DNA of 64,000 bases, from the NCBI RefSeq assembly GCF_036345915.1, contig NZ_CP107785.1, forward strand, positions 3,224,001 to 3,288,000. The letters run 5' to 3'. Below the pieces are notes generated by a model that was not told where the DNA came from, ran no database searches, and saw only the letters and a program-made list of their open reading frames with translations. The translations under genes and the position numbers were made by a program. Source of the DNA: Nocardia sp. NBC_00565 (GTDB lineage: Bacteria > Actinomycetota > Actinomycetes > Mycobacteriales > Mycobacteriaceae). Each line of letters begins with the position of its first letter. Positions within the stretch are counted from its first letter, which is position 1. Shown piece by piece: positions 51,595-60,360 of the stretch.

Positions 51595-52608
51595 TCAGAC
51601 CGTGAGGATCATGCGGTACCGGGCCCGTCCCTGTTCCATTGCGGCATATGCCTCGGCGGCCTGATCGAGCGGCCGTTCCTGGATTCGCGTGCGCACGCCG
51701 GATTGGACCGCGAATTGCATCGTTTCCTCGATATCGCGCGCAGTGCCGGAGGCGTGGCCGGTGACGCTGAGTCCGGGCCCGATCAGCTGCATCGGGCTGA
51801 TCGGCAGTGGCTCGGCGGTGACACCAATGGCGATGAGCTCACCGCGCGGTAGCAGTCCACCGGCCGTTTCGGCCATGGCTTTGGCGCTGCCCACGGTCCC
51901 AAGAACGACCGACGCACCGCCGATCCCCCGCAACGCTTCGCTGACGTCGCCGGCGGTCGAGTCGATGTAGTGGTGGGCGCCGAGCGCGTGGGCGTCATCG
52001 GCTTTGTCAGCGCCGCGGCCGATCGCAATTGTTTCAAAGCCCATCGCGCGGGCGAACTGCACGCCGAGGTGGCCCAGGCCGCCGATCCCCAGAACGGCGA
52101 CGCGGTCGCCGGGCACGGCCCGGGTTTCGCGAAGCGCGTGGTAGGTGGTGACTCCGGCACAGCCCATCGGCGCGGCCTCGGCCATGGAAAGCTCGTCAGG
52201 GATGCGAGCCAGCGCATTGGCCGGCACGGTCACCGACTCGGCGTATCCGCCGGGGTACTGCCAGCTGGGGACCTGCATGTTCTGGCAGTGGATGAAGTCG
52301 CCTTTGCGGCATGGGGCGCACTTGTTGCAATGGCCACCGAACCAGCCCACAGCGACGCGGTCACCGACGACGTAGTTGTCGACATCGGCGCCGAGTTCGG
52401 CGATTGTGCCGGCGATCTCATGCCCCGGTGTCAGCGGCCACGACATATCCGGGAACGCGCCGCTGACGAACGCACGGTCGGTGCCGCAGATCCCGCACGC
52501 TGAGACCGCGAGGCGCACATGGTCGCGAGGCGGTGAGGTCGTTTCAACATCGACCAGTTTCAACGCCGCACCGGCGGACTGCACGTGAACAGCCTGATGA
52601 GTAGACAT
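51595..52608 (-). CDS. Zinc-dependent alcohol dehydrogenase (MDR family, AdhP-like)
   Basis: The 337-residue enzyme has the catalytic zinc residues Cys in CGICGTD and His/Glu in GHEIAG. The structural zinc site has C-x2-C-x2-C-x7-C (CNKCAPCRKGDFIHC). The NAD(P) loop is VLGIGGLGHLGVQFA. It oxidises alcohols or reduces aldehydes; the chain preference is not readable. The start ATG 52608 has a GGATA-type site. The 3' end is about 70 bases from the convergent DUF4254 gene. Confidence 0.9.
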   Translation of the reverse strand: MSTHQAVHVQSAGAALKLVDVETTSPPRDHVRLAVSACGICGTDRAFVSGAFPDMSWPLTPGHEIAGTIAELGADVDNYVVGDRVAVGWFGGHCNKCAPCRKGDFIHCQNMQVPSWQYPGGYAESVTVPANALARIPDELSMAEAAPMGCAGVTTYHALRETRAVPGDRVAVLGIGGLGHLGVQFARAMGFETIAIGRGADKADDAHALGAHHYIDSTAGDVSEALRGIGGASVVLGTVGSAKAMAETAGGLLPRGELIAIGVTAEPLPISPMQLIGPGLSVTGHASGTARDIEETMQFAVQSGVRTRIQERPLDQAAEAYAAMEQGRARYRMILTV

Positions 52609-53025
52609 CGGTATCCTCGCTTTCCCTGGGGAGCGGCGGCGTCGGGGACCTCCCCGCAGCGGACCGAGGCAGCGGCGCCGGCAATTCTCGAACGGTAATT
52701 GGGACCAGATGAAACATCAGTTCTCACGGTTTATCTTTTGTTGCCTTCGGCAACCCCGGATGCCATCGACGGTGCTATCGCATTCAACAACGGTGCCAGC
52801 GGCACCCTGGTCACGCCCGTAGAACTTGGTCGTACCACTTTGCAATGGCCAGCCGACGGGTCGTCATCCATCATGCGCGGCGTCGCACGCCCTAGTGCAA
52901 AAGGCACCGGCCCAAAACGGTGCGGTGAGAATTATACGTTCGCCGAGGCGGTACCGAGGTGCAACGCGATGTGTGTGCTTGCAGTGCCCCGTCAACAACC
53001 GTCGGTATGTAGCCGGATGTCGGAT
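52609..53025. other. Intergenic stretch without a confident gene
   Basis: These 417 bases separate the alcohol dehydrogenase start and the end of the cox region. One open frame (52699-53031, +) starts at a TTG without a ribosome-binding site and has no known motif. I see no hairpin or palindrome of note. Confidence 0.35.
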
Positions 53026-53148
53026 CTATGAGCCGACTGCGAAGTCGCGGACGGCTTGGTGTGCTGGTTGCGCCAGGCTCAGGAGCGCGGCCCAGCAGTC
53101 GTCGAACCGACGCGCGTTGCTTGCCCGGCGAGTCTCGCCATGCACCAT
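53026..53148 (-). CDS. Possible 40-residue protein after coxE
   Basis: ATG 53148 on - has a GGCGGAA stretch about eight bases upstream and opens a 40-codon frame ending RRFDDCWAALLSLAQPAHQA and VRDFAVGS. It lies 51 bases downstream of the coxE stop on the same strand, so it could be the last gene of the cox operon. The sequence is amphipathic and has one Cys. I do not recognise it, and it may be chance. Confidence 0.3.
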   Translation of the reverse strand: MVHGETRRASNARRFDDCWAALLSLAQPAHQAVRDFAVGS

Positions 53149-53199
53149 CACTGTTCCGCCTTGTCGCCAGTGAGTGTGCGTCGACGGGGGGTCTTGCCA

Positions 53200-54399
53200 T
53201 CAGGTGAAAATCATCGATGCGAGGGCTTGCATGAACGCGTGCATATCCGCGAGCGTGTGCCCGGGCATCATGATGTCGCAGTACGGCAGGGCCGCCGCCA
53301 TCGCACCGGTGGTCGGTTGGAATCGGGAGTCGCCCGCACGGGGATTGAGCCAGATGACGCGCCAAGCCCGGCGACGGATCCGGGCCATCGCACGGGCGAG
53401 GACATCGGGGGTGTCGCTGTCCCAGCCGTCCGATGCGATCACGACGACGGCGCCGCGCACCGCATTGCCGGACGGAGTTGCGAGCAGCGTGGCGAGGCAC
53501 CGCCCGATGTGCGTGCCGCCGTAGCGGTCGACCACCTTGTCGTTGGCCCGGGCCACCGCGGCATCCGGCGAACGGTGCGCCAGCACCGAGGTCAGCCTGG
53601 TCAGCGAGGTGGAGAAGGCGAACACCTCGGGGCGATCGGGCGAACGGCGCTGCATCGCGGCCCGCATCAGATGCAGGTAGATCGTCGAATACGGCTGCAT
53701 CGAGCGGCTGACGTCGCAGATCATGACGATTCGGCGCGGGCGGCTACGGGGACGGGTGCGGACCAGCACGGCCGACTCCCAGCCGGTGCGGCGGGAGTTG
53801 TTCATCGTCGCCCGGAAGTCGATCCGCTTGCCGTGCGGATGGTTTTCGTAGCGCCTGCTGCTGCGCTGCGGCCAGAGCGCGGACGCCTGCTCCAGCCAGG
53901 CGCCGACCGTCCGCAGATCGTCCGGATCGAAGCGAGCGAAGGGTTCCTGTGCTCGTGCCGCGAACCGGCTCGGCAGCACGTCCGGTAGCGCCACCCCCTT
54001 GTCGGTCGATCGGTCGGCACCGGCCGCAGATTGTAGTGTCGCCCAAGGGACTTCACCGCCATGCCGAGACTGCCCCCGCCCGCCCACACCCGGCGCCGAC
54101 GCGCGTTCGGTCGACAGTCCGTGCGTTCGGCTCGCCGGGTCCACACCCAGCACCGCGTCGGCGAACACCATCGCGAAGACCGCGTCGAAGGCGGCGAGAT
54201 CCTGCATGCGATCGACGAGCGTGAGCCGCGTAGCCCAGTAGAGCTCGGTGCGCGTCCGCGGCGCCATGCGACGCAAGGCTTGCACGAACAGCGCGGGCCC
54301 GCTCGGCGCCACCGCGACGCCACCACGCCGCAGCCGCGCGACCACCGCAACGGCGAATGCGGCCAGATCGACGCCGCGCAGCAGTACCGCTCGTGTCAT
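53200..54399 (-). CDS. coxE: CoxE-like VWA-domain maturation protein
   Basis: The 399-residue product has a helical N-terminal half and a C-terminal von Willebrand A domain. The MIDAS motif is IVMICDVSRSMQPYS, with later Thr (GGTHIGRCL) and Asp (VIASDGWDSDTP). CoxE works with the AAA+ ATPase CoxD in building the [CuSMoO2] site of CO dehydrogenase. It overlaps coxG by four bases. The order coxD-coxG-coxE is retained downstream of coxMSL. Confidence 0.9.
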   Translation of the reverse strand: MTRAVLLRGVDLAAFAVAVVARLRRGGVAVAPSGPALFVQALRRMAPRTRTELYWATRLTLVDRMQDLAAFDAVFAMVFADAVLGVDPASRTHGLSTERASAPGVGGRGQSRHGGEVPWATLQSAAGADRSTDKGVALPDVLPSRFAARAQEPFARFDPDDLRTVGAWLEQASALWPQRSSRRYENHPHGKRIDFRATMNNSRRTGWESAVLVRTRPRSRPRRIVMICDVSRSMQPYSTIYLHLMRAAMQRRSPDRPEVFAFSTSLTRLTSVLAHRSPDAAVARANDKVVDRYGGTHIGRCLATLLATPSGNAVRGAVVVIASDGWDSDTPDVLARAMARIRRRAWRVIWLNPRAGDSRFQPTTGAMAAALPYCDIMMPGHTLADMHAFMQALASMIFT

Positions 54400-55046
54400 C
54401 GTTTCCCGCGCATCTGCCTGCGTACCAGGACAATTGCGAGCGCGGCCGCCAGCACGAACGCAATCGCCGGCGCATACTTCTTGATCATCGCGGGCCCGAC
54501 CAGATCGACGAGGTCGAGCGGTGCCGGCTCGGGTTGTGCGACCGGTTGCGGGCGCATTCCTCGGCTGTCCGGCCCAACTATCGCCGCCGCGGCGGCCGAA
54601 TCGCCCCCCGCAAGTTTCGCTTCCAGGGATGTGACGAATTGACCGATCAGTTTCTCGGACACCTGCTGCAACATCCCGCTGCCGAATTGGGCGAGCTTGC
54701 CGACGATCTTGAGGTCGGTGTCCACGGTGACGTGGGTCTTGTCGCCGTCTTCGCGGAGTCGGGTGGTGATGGTCGCCGCTGCGTTTCCGGATCCGCGTGA
54801 ATCCCGGCCACTGCCGTTGATGACGGCGCGATGGTCGTGTTCGTCGCGTTCGACGAAATTCGCCCTACCGGTGAATTCGCTGGTCACCGGGCCGACTTTG
54901 ACCTTCAGTTTGCCGAGGAAGTCGTCTCCCTCCCAGCCGACCATCTGTGCGCCTGGCATGAGCGGGACCACCTGTTCAAGATCGGTCAGCACCTCCCATG
55001 CCTGCTCGACGGGCGCGTTGACGGTGAACTCGTTGGCGATCTTCAT
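54396..55046 (-). CDS. coxG: CoxG-like SRPBCC protein with C-terminal membrane anchor
   Basis: The 216-residue product has an SRPBCC/START-like fold (MKIANEFTVNAPVEQAWEVL, then VPLMPGAQMVG and LKVKVGPVTSEFTG). A Pro/Ala linker follows, and then one membrane helix KYAPAIAFVLAAALAIVLV at the C-terminus with a basic tail. CoxG is thought to recruit the CO dehydrogenase to the membrane or carry quinone between it and the respiratory chain. The start follows the coxD stop by 13 bases. Confidence 0.9.
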   Translation of the reverse strand: MKIANEFTVNAPVEQAWEVLTDLEQVVPLMPGAQMVGWEGDDFLGKLKVKVGPVTSEFTGRANFVERDEHDHRAVINGSGRDSRGSGNAAATITTRLREDGDKTHVTVDTDLKIVGKLAQFGSGMLQQVSEKLIGQFVTSLEAKLAGGDSAAAAAIVGPDSRGMRPQPVAQPEPAPLDLVDLVGPAMIKKYAPAIAFVLAAALAIVLVRRQMRGKR

Positions 55047-55059
55047 CGGAGTATCCCTC

Positions 55060-55947
55060 TCATCCGGTAGCCAGGCTTTGGGTGTATTCGACGAATGCCG
55101 CCTGGACGGTGGCGCGGTCGTCGGGAGTCTTCGCCAGTGCGCTCAGCGCGGCGACCGCCTCCGGCGCGGTGAGATCGGCGACGTCGAGCATCGCCAGCGC
55201 GGCGATCCAGTCGATGGTCTCGGCGACGCCGGGCGGCTTGTCGAGATCGAGATCGCGGGCGCGGCCGACGAATCGGGTGGCGTGCTCGATCAGCGCGTCG
55301 GTTGCCCCGGGCACGGTGCGTCGCACAATCGCCACCGCGCGGGCCGGCTCCGGGTAGTCGATCCAGTGGTAGAGGCAGCGCCGTCGCAGCGCGTCGTGCA
55401 GGTCGCGACTGCGGTTCGAGGTCAGCACCGCGAGCGGCGGATGCTCGGCGACAAAGGTCCCGAGCTCGGGAACTGTCACGGTGGCCTCGCCGAGGAATTC
55501 GAGCAGCAGCGCTTCGAATTCGTCGTCGGCACGGTCGATTTCGTCGACCAACAGCACCGGCGGCGTCGGACCGCGATATCGCACACAGCGCAGGATCGGG
55601 CGGTCCACCAGGAATGCCTCGGTGAACAGGTCGGCTTCGGTGAGGTCGGCACCGCGCGCCTCGGCGAGTCGGATGCTGAGCAGCTGACGCTGGTAATTCC
55701 AGTCGTACAGCGCTTCGCTCACGGTGAGGCCCTCGTAGCACTGGAGGCGTATCAGCGGTACACCGAGCACCGTGGCCAGGGTCTTCGCCGCCGTCGTCTT
55801 GCCCACTCCCGGTTCGCCTTCCAGTAGCAGCGGCCGACCCAGCGTGGTGGCCAGATAGAAGGCGGTGGCGGTCCCGGTATCGAGCAGGTAGTCGTCGGCG
55901 TCGAATCGTCGCACCACGTCCTCGATATCGTCGAACGGCGACATCAT
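55060..55947 (-). CDS. coxD: CoxD-like AAA+ ATPase (MoxR family)
   Basis: The 295-residue ATPase has Walker A LEGEPGVGKTTAAK at about residue 37, Walker B PVLLVDEIDRADDE and sensor 1 LAVLTSNRSRD. It is the chaperone-type partner of CoxE and is needed for sulfur and copper insertion into the Mo centre of form I CO dehydrogenase. ATG 55947 is used, overlapping the MocA-like stop by four bases; ATG 55944 is possible. The frame further upstream to 56064 is a shadow of the MocA-like gene. Confidence 0.92.
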   Translation of the reverse strand: MMSPFDDIEDVVRRFDADDYLLDTGTATAFYLATTLGRPLLLEGEPGVGKTTAAKTLATVLGVPLIRLQCYEGLTVSEALYDWNYQRQLLSIRLAEARGADLTEADLFTEAFLVDRPILRCVRYRGPTPPVLLVDEIDRADDEFEALLLEFLGEATVTVPELGTFVAEHPPLAVLTSNRSRDLHDALRRRCLYHWIDYPEPARAVAIVRRTVPGATDALIEHATRFVGRARDLDLDKPPGVAETIDWIAALAMLDVADLTAPEAVAALSALAKTPDDRATVQAAFVEYTQSLATG

Positions 55948-56537
55948 GGCGACGTCGCGGCGCGCAGGCGCTCGTAGTCGTCCCAGGTGTCCACGTCCAG
56001 GGGCATTGGTGCGTCGACGTCGAGGCGGGACACCGGGATGCGGCCCGACTCGATGATCTTCCACACGGCCTTGTCGCCGTGCAATCGGGCCACCTCGCTG
56101 AATACGCTGCGTCTCAGCCAGAATGGATGCCCGACACCGTCGTGGTAGCGGCAGACCGTGATCGCGGCGGTCGTTCCCTCGGCGATCAGTCGGTCGACGG
56201 TCGCCGCCGACAGACCCGGTTGATCACCGAGCATCAGCACGATTCCGGTGGCCCGGGGATGCACCGAGCTCAGGGCCGAACGCAACGACGACGAACAGCC
56301 GGCATCGAAGTCGTCGGCCATGGCCACATCCAACCCGGCGAGATCGACCTGCTGCCGGACCGCCGCGGCTGCGCCGCCGAGGGTGACGATGATCTGATCG
56401 AAAGCGCAGGATCGCACCACGTCGAGGGTGGCGCCGAGAACCGTCGTATTCCGATACGGCAGTAGCTGTTTCGCAGTGCCGAGACGCCGTGAGGTTCCTG
56501 CGGCGAGTACGACTCCAGTGACGAACCCGATTGTCAT
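55944..56537 (-). CDS. MocA-like molybdopterin cytidylyltransferase
   Basis: The 197-residue nucleotidyltransferase has GVVLAAGTSRRLGTAKQLLP, the NTP-binding G-x-LAAG-x-S/T-x-R-x-G motif, and LGDQPGLSAATVDRL. It attaches CMP to molybdopterin to give MCD, the cofactor form used by CO dehydrogenase. Genes of this kind are commonly found in cox operons. It overlaps both neighbours by four bases. Ligand preference for CTP is inferred from context. Confidence 0.88.
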   Translation of the reverse strand: MTIGFVTGVVLAAGTSRRLGTAKQLLPYRNTTVLGATLDVVRSCAFDQIIVTLGGAAAAVRQQVDLAGLDVAMADDFDAGCSSSLRSALSSVHPRATGIVLMLGDQPGLSAATVDRLIAEGTTAAITVCRYHDGVGHPFWLRRSVFSEVARLHGDKAVWKIIESGRIPVSRLDVDAPMPLDVDTWDDYERLRAATSP

Positions 56538-57427
56538 GAGCCCGTCTTCGCCGCGGCAAAGGAGGTGCGGCAGCCGGAGCTGCAGAACCAGTAGTCGACA
56601 TCGTCGATAGTGAGATGCGGTGTGTCCGGCCCGACGGTCACGGTCATACCGCACACTGGATCGAGCGCCTCGAATACGACGCTCGCCGGGCGGGGTGCGA
56701 CGACCAAGCCACCCTTGCGGATCGCCTGGATCAATTGCGCGACAATCGAGACGGCGATCTCCGCGGAGGTCTTGGCGCCGATCGGCAAGCCCACCGGGGT
56801 GCGCACGCGCGCACGCTCGGCGTCGGTCGATCCGAGCTCGTCGAGAATCGACGCACCCCGAATCCTGCTGGCCACCAATCCGATATACCCCACACCGGCG
56901 TCGAGCGCGGCGCGGATCATCTCGGCTTCCGGACCTCCGTGGCTGGCGATCACCACCGCCGTCGTATCGGCCAGCGAATCCAGCGAGTCGGCTCCGGCAA
57001 CACTGCGCTGGACCCCGAATCCCACCAGTTCGCACATTTCGGCCAAGGCGTCCGCGATGGGTGTCGCGCCGCAGATGCGCACCAGCGGCGCCGGGATCTG
57101 TGGCTCGAGGAATATCTCCAGCGCTCCGCCGGACAGACAGGGATTCACCACCACCGCCGCGCCGGGCGCTTCGGGAAACTGCAGATCGCCGTCGGGTAGC
57201 ACGCGCAGCAGCACACTCTCGTGCGACTGCAGGGCACCCAGCGCCGCCTTGCGGACCGAGTTCTGGGCGCACTGGCCGCCGACGAATCCTTCGATCGTCC
57301 CGTCCAGCAACAGGATCGCCTCGTCCCCGGCGTGCGCCGAGGTCGGCTGCTGCGCGCGCACGACGGTCGCGTGCACGAACGGAGTCCGGGTGCGGACCAG
57401 CTGCTGTACTCGCTCGGACATCTTCAT
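56534..57427 (-). CDS. coxF: XdhC/CoxF-type protein fused to a YHS metal-binding domain
   Basis: The 297-residue product has the XdhC N-terminal pattern (GTIEGFVGGQCAQNSVRKAAL), a Rossmann C-terminal half (AAVVVNPCLSGGALEIFLE, ASHGGPEAEMIRAALDAGVG) and the family motif PVGLPIGAKTSAEIAVSI. A C-terminal YHS/TRASH-like domain is added: DPVCGMTVTVGPDTPHLTID, then YWFCSSGCRTSFAA. XdhC proteins bind and sulfurate the Mo cofactor before insertion. YHS domains bind copper or other soft metals, so the fusion suits the Cu-S-Mo centre. The start may be ATG 57427, 57421 or 57439. Confidence 0.85.
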   Translation of the reverse strand: MKMSERVQQLVRTRTPFVHATVVRAQQPTSAHAGDEAILLLDGTIEGFVGGQCAQNSVRKAALGALQSHESVLLRVLPDGDLQFPEAPGAAVVVNPCLSGGALEIFLEPQIPAPLVRICGATPIADALAEMCELVGFGVQRSVAGADSLDSLADTTAVVIASHGGPEAEMIRAALDAGVGYIGLVASRIRGASILDELGSTDAERARVRTPVGLPIGAKTSAEIAVSIVAQLIQAIRKGGLVVAPRPASVVFEALDPVCGMTVTVGPDTPHLTIDDVDYWFCSSGCRTSFAAAKTGS

Positions 57428-57452
57428 CGGTGGTCCCATCGCTCGCACCCAC

Positions 57453-59843
57453 TCAGATAGGCGGTGTGGCCCGGCCCTGCATCGCTTCCCACACCCGCGA
57501 CGGCGTCAGCGGCATGTCGGCGTGCCGGACTCCGAACGGCGCCAACGCATCCACCACCGCGTTGACCACCGCTGCCGGCGATCCGACCGTGGCCGATTCG
57601 CCGATGCCTTTCGCACCGATCGGGTGGTGTGGCGAAGGGGTGACCGTGTACCCGGTCTCGAGATGCGGAACCTCGAGCGCAGTCGGGATGAGGTAGTCCA
57701 TCAGGGATCCGCTGAGGCAGTTGCCGTCCTCGTCGAAGGCCATGATCTCCATCAGCGCCATGCCGATGCCGTCGGTGATGCCGCCGTGCACCTGCCCCTC
57801 GATGATCATCGGATTGATCCGGGTGCCGCAGTCGTCGACAGCGAGGAAGCGCCGCACCTTCACCACGGCTGTCCCCGGGTCGATGTCGACGACGCAGAAG
57901 TACGAACCATACGGGTAGGTGAGATTCTCCGGGTTGTAGCAGATCTGCGCGTCGAGTCCGCCCTCGATGCCCTCGGGCAGATCACCGGCGCCGTGTGCTC
58001 GCATCGCGATCTGCTGGATCGTCACGGCCGCGGACGGATCGCCCTTGACGTGGAACGAGCCCTTCTCCCATTCGAGGTCGGCGACCGAGACCTCGAGCAT
58101 GCCGGAGGCGATGATCCGCGCCTTGTCGCGCACCTTCCGCGCCACCAGTGCGGCAGCGGCGCCAGAGACCGGTGTCGACCGGCTGCCGTAGGTGCCCAGG
58201 CCGAACGGAGTCTGATCGGTATCGCCGTGCACCACGTCGATGTCGTCGGGCGGGATGCCGAGTTCTTCGGCGACGATCTGGGCGAACGTCGTCTCGTGCC
58301 CCTGCCCCTGGGTCTGAACCGATATGCGCACAACGGCTTTGCCGGTTGGATGGATGCGCAGCTCGCACCCGTCGGCCATCCCGAGTCCGAGGATGTCCAT
58401 ATCCTTGCGCGGACCCGCGCCGACGGCCTCGGTGAAGAAGGACATCCCAATGCCCATCAACTCGCCGCGAGTGCGCTTGTCCTGCTGCTCCTTTCGCAAA
58501 GCGTCGTAGCCGATCATGTCCATCGCCAGGCGCATAGTCTTCTCGTAGTCACCGGAGTCGTAGACCCAGCCGGTCTTGCTGGTGTACGGAAACTGATCGG
58601 GGCGAAGGAGATTCCGCAGCCGCAGCTCGGCCGGATCCATCTTCAGTTCGTAGGCGAGGCAATCCACCAACCGCTCGACGAAGTAGACGGCCTCGGTGAT
58701 CCGGAACGAGCACGCGTAGGCGACGCCGCCAGGGGCCTTGTTCGTGTAGACCGCGGTCATCTTGCAGTAGGCGGCCTCGATGTCGTAGCTACCGGTGAAG
58801 ACGCCGAAGAAGCCGGCCGGATACTTCAACGGCGCCGCCGTGCCGTTGAAGGCGCCGTGATCGGCGAGCACGGTCGACCGGATGGCCAGGATCTTGCCGT
58901 CGGCGGTGGCGGCGATCTCGCCGACCATGATGTAGTCGCGGGCGAATCCGGTGCTGGTGAGGTTTTCGCTGCGATCCTCCATCCACTTCACCGGTTTGCC
59001 CAGCAACAGCGACCCGACGATGGCGCAGACGTATCCCGGATAGATGGGCACCTTGTTGCCGAACCCGCCGCCGATATCGGGTGAGATCACCCGGATCTTG
59101 TGCTCGGGCAGTCCGGCCACCAATGCGTAGAGCGTGCGGTGGGCATGCGGCGCCTGGCTCGTCGACCACAGCGTGAGCTTCCCGGTCACCGGATCGAGAT
59201 CCGCGACGGCACCGCAGGTCTCCATCGGGGCGGGATGCACTCGCGGATAGACGATCTCCTGCTCGACTATGACGTCGGCGCGCGCGAACACCGCCTCGGT
59301 CGCGGCGGCGTCGCCGGTCTCCCAGTCGAAGCAGTGGTTGTCCTTCTTACCCTCGAGATCGTCGCGGATCACCGGCATCTCGGGCGCCAGAGCGGTCCGG
59401 GCGTCGATCACCGGATCGAGCATCTCGTACTCGACGTTGATGAGCTCCAACGCATCACGCGCGGAGTAGCGATCCTCGGCGACGACGAAGGCCACCTCCT
59501 GGCCCTGGAATCGGACCTTATCCGTCGCCAGCACCGCCTGCACATCGTTGGAGAGCGTCGGCATCCAGGCCAGTCCCTTCGCCGCCAGATCCGCACCCGT
59601 GACAACCGCCTTGACCTTCGGATGTGCCTGTGCCGCAGAGATATCGACGCTCACGATCCGCGCGTGCGCGAACGGGGAACGCAGGATCGCCATATGCAGC
59701 ATGCCGGGCAGCGACACGTCGTCGACGTAATTGCCGCGCCCGCGAATGAACCGCGGATCCTCCTTGCGCAGCATCCTGCCGTGACCGCACGGCTTGTGGT
59801 CGTTGTCGACACGGTCTTCGGGCCGGGACTCGACGGCGGTCAT
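57453..59843 (-). CDS. coxL: Form I CO dehydrogenase large subunit
   Basis: The 796-residue molybdo-copper subunit oxidises CO to CO2. The active-site loop is VAYACSFR, the AYxCSFR motif of true (form I) enzymes whose Cys binds Cu. GGGFGNKVP, QTQGQGHETTFAQIVAEELG and the final GAKGIGESATVG, with the catalytic Glu, are also intact. Form II (aldehyde-oxidase-like) enzymes have a different loop, so CO is the likely substrate. ATG 59843 overlaps coxS by four bases; a longer frame upstream is the shadow of coxS. Confidence 0.96.
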   Translation of the reverse strand: MTAVESRPEDRVDNDHKPCGHGRMLRKEDPRFIRGRGNYVDDVSLPGMLHMAILRSPFAHARIVSVDISAAQAHPKVKAVVTGADLAAKGLAWMPTLSNDVQAVLATDKVRFQGQEVAFVVAEDRYSARDALELINVEYEMLDPVIDARTALAPEMPVIRDDLEGKKDNHCFDWETGDAAATEAVFARADVIVEQEIVYPRVHPAPMETCGAVADLDPVTGKLTLWSTSQAPHAHRTLYALVAGLPEHKIRVISPDIGGGFGNKVPIYPGYVCAIVGSLLLGKPVKWMEDRSENLTSTGFARDYIMVGEIAATADGKILAIRSTVLADHGAFNGTAAPLKYPAGFFGVFTGSYDIEAAYCKMTAVYTNKAPGGVAYACSFRITEAVYFVERLVDCLAYELKMDPAELRLRNLLRPDQFPYTSKTGWVYDSGDYEKTMRLAMDMIGYDALRKEQQDKRTRGELMGIGMSFFTEAVGAGPRKDMDILGLGMADGCELRIHPTGKAVVRISVQTQGQGHETTFAQIVAEELGIPPDDIDVVHGDTDQTPFGLGTYGSRSTPVSGAAAALVARKVRDKARIIASGMLEVSVADLEWEKGSFHVKGDPSAAVTIQQIAMRAHGAGDLPEGIEGGLDAQICYNPENLTYPYGSYFCVVDIDPGTAVVKVRRFLAVDDCGTRINPMIIEGQVHGGITDGIGMALMEIMAFDEDGNCLSGSLMDYLIPTALEVPHLETGYTVTPSPHHPIGAKGIGESATVGSPAAVVNAVVDALAPFGVRHADMPLTPSRVWEAMQGRATPPI

Positions 59844-60358
59844 GACGCGCTCCCGACCGGCGTTGGCGTGGCGGCGGGTTCGGGCTCCACCGCTTCGCCT
59901 CGTTGCTTCGCCGCGGCCCACTGGATCGACCGCACGATGGTGGTATATCCGGTGCAGCGGCAGATCTGGCCCGAGATCGCCTCCCGGATGGTCTGCTCGT
60001 CGGGATTCGGGTTGCGGTCGAGCAGGGCGCGGGCGGTGATCAGCATTCCGGGCGTGCAGAATCCGCACTGCAACCCGTGACACTGCATGAACCCCTCCTG
60101 CACGGGATCGAGTTGGCCGTCCACCTCGAGCCCCTCGACGGTGCGCACCGAACGTCCGCCGGCCATGACGGCCAGCATCGTGCACGACTTCACCGGTTCG
60201 CCGTCGACCTCCACCACACAGGTGCCGCAGTTGCTGGTGTCACAGCCCCAGTGAGTTCCGGTGAGCCGCAACTGATCTCGCAGGAAATGCACGAGCAGGG
60301 TGCGTGGCTCGACCTCCGCTGTCACCGGCTCGCCATTGACGGTCATGGTTACCTGCAT
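59840..60358 (-). CDS. coxS: CO dehydrogenase small subunit (2Fe-2S)
   Basis: The 172-residue subunit binds two [2Fe-2S] clusters, one plant-type (GCDTSNCGTCVV, with the last Cys in KSCTML) and one with C-x2-C-x31-C-x-C (QCGFCTPGM and ICRCTGY). It moves electrons from the Mo-Cu centre to the FAD of CoxM. It follows coxM after two bases. Confidence 0.95.
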   Translation of the reverse strand: MQVTMTVNGEPVTAEVEPRTLLVHFLRDQLRLTGTHWGCDTSNCGTCVVEVDGEPVKSCTMLAVMAGGRSVRTVEGLEVDGQLDPVQEGFMQCHGLQCGFCTPGMLITARALLDRNPNPDEQTIREAISGQICRCTGYTTIVRSIQWAAAKQRGEAVEPEPAATPTPVGSAS

Positions 60359-60360
60359 GG

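Noticed and set aside
56610..59084. 824-codon open frame on + opposite xdhC-YHS and coxL
   Set aside because: It is antisense to well-recognised genes and gives a His/Arg/Ala-rich product without motifs. High G+C codon bias keeps this frame open.
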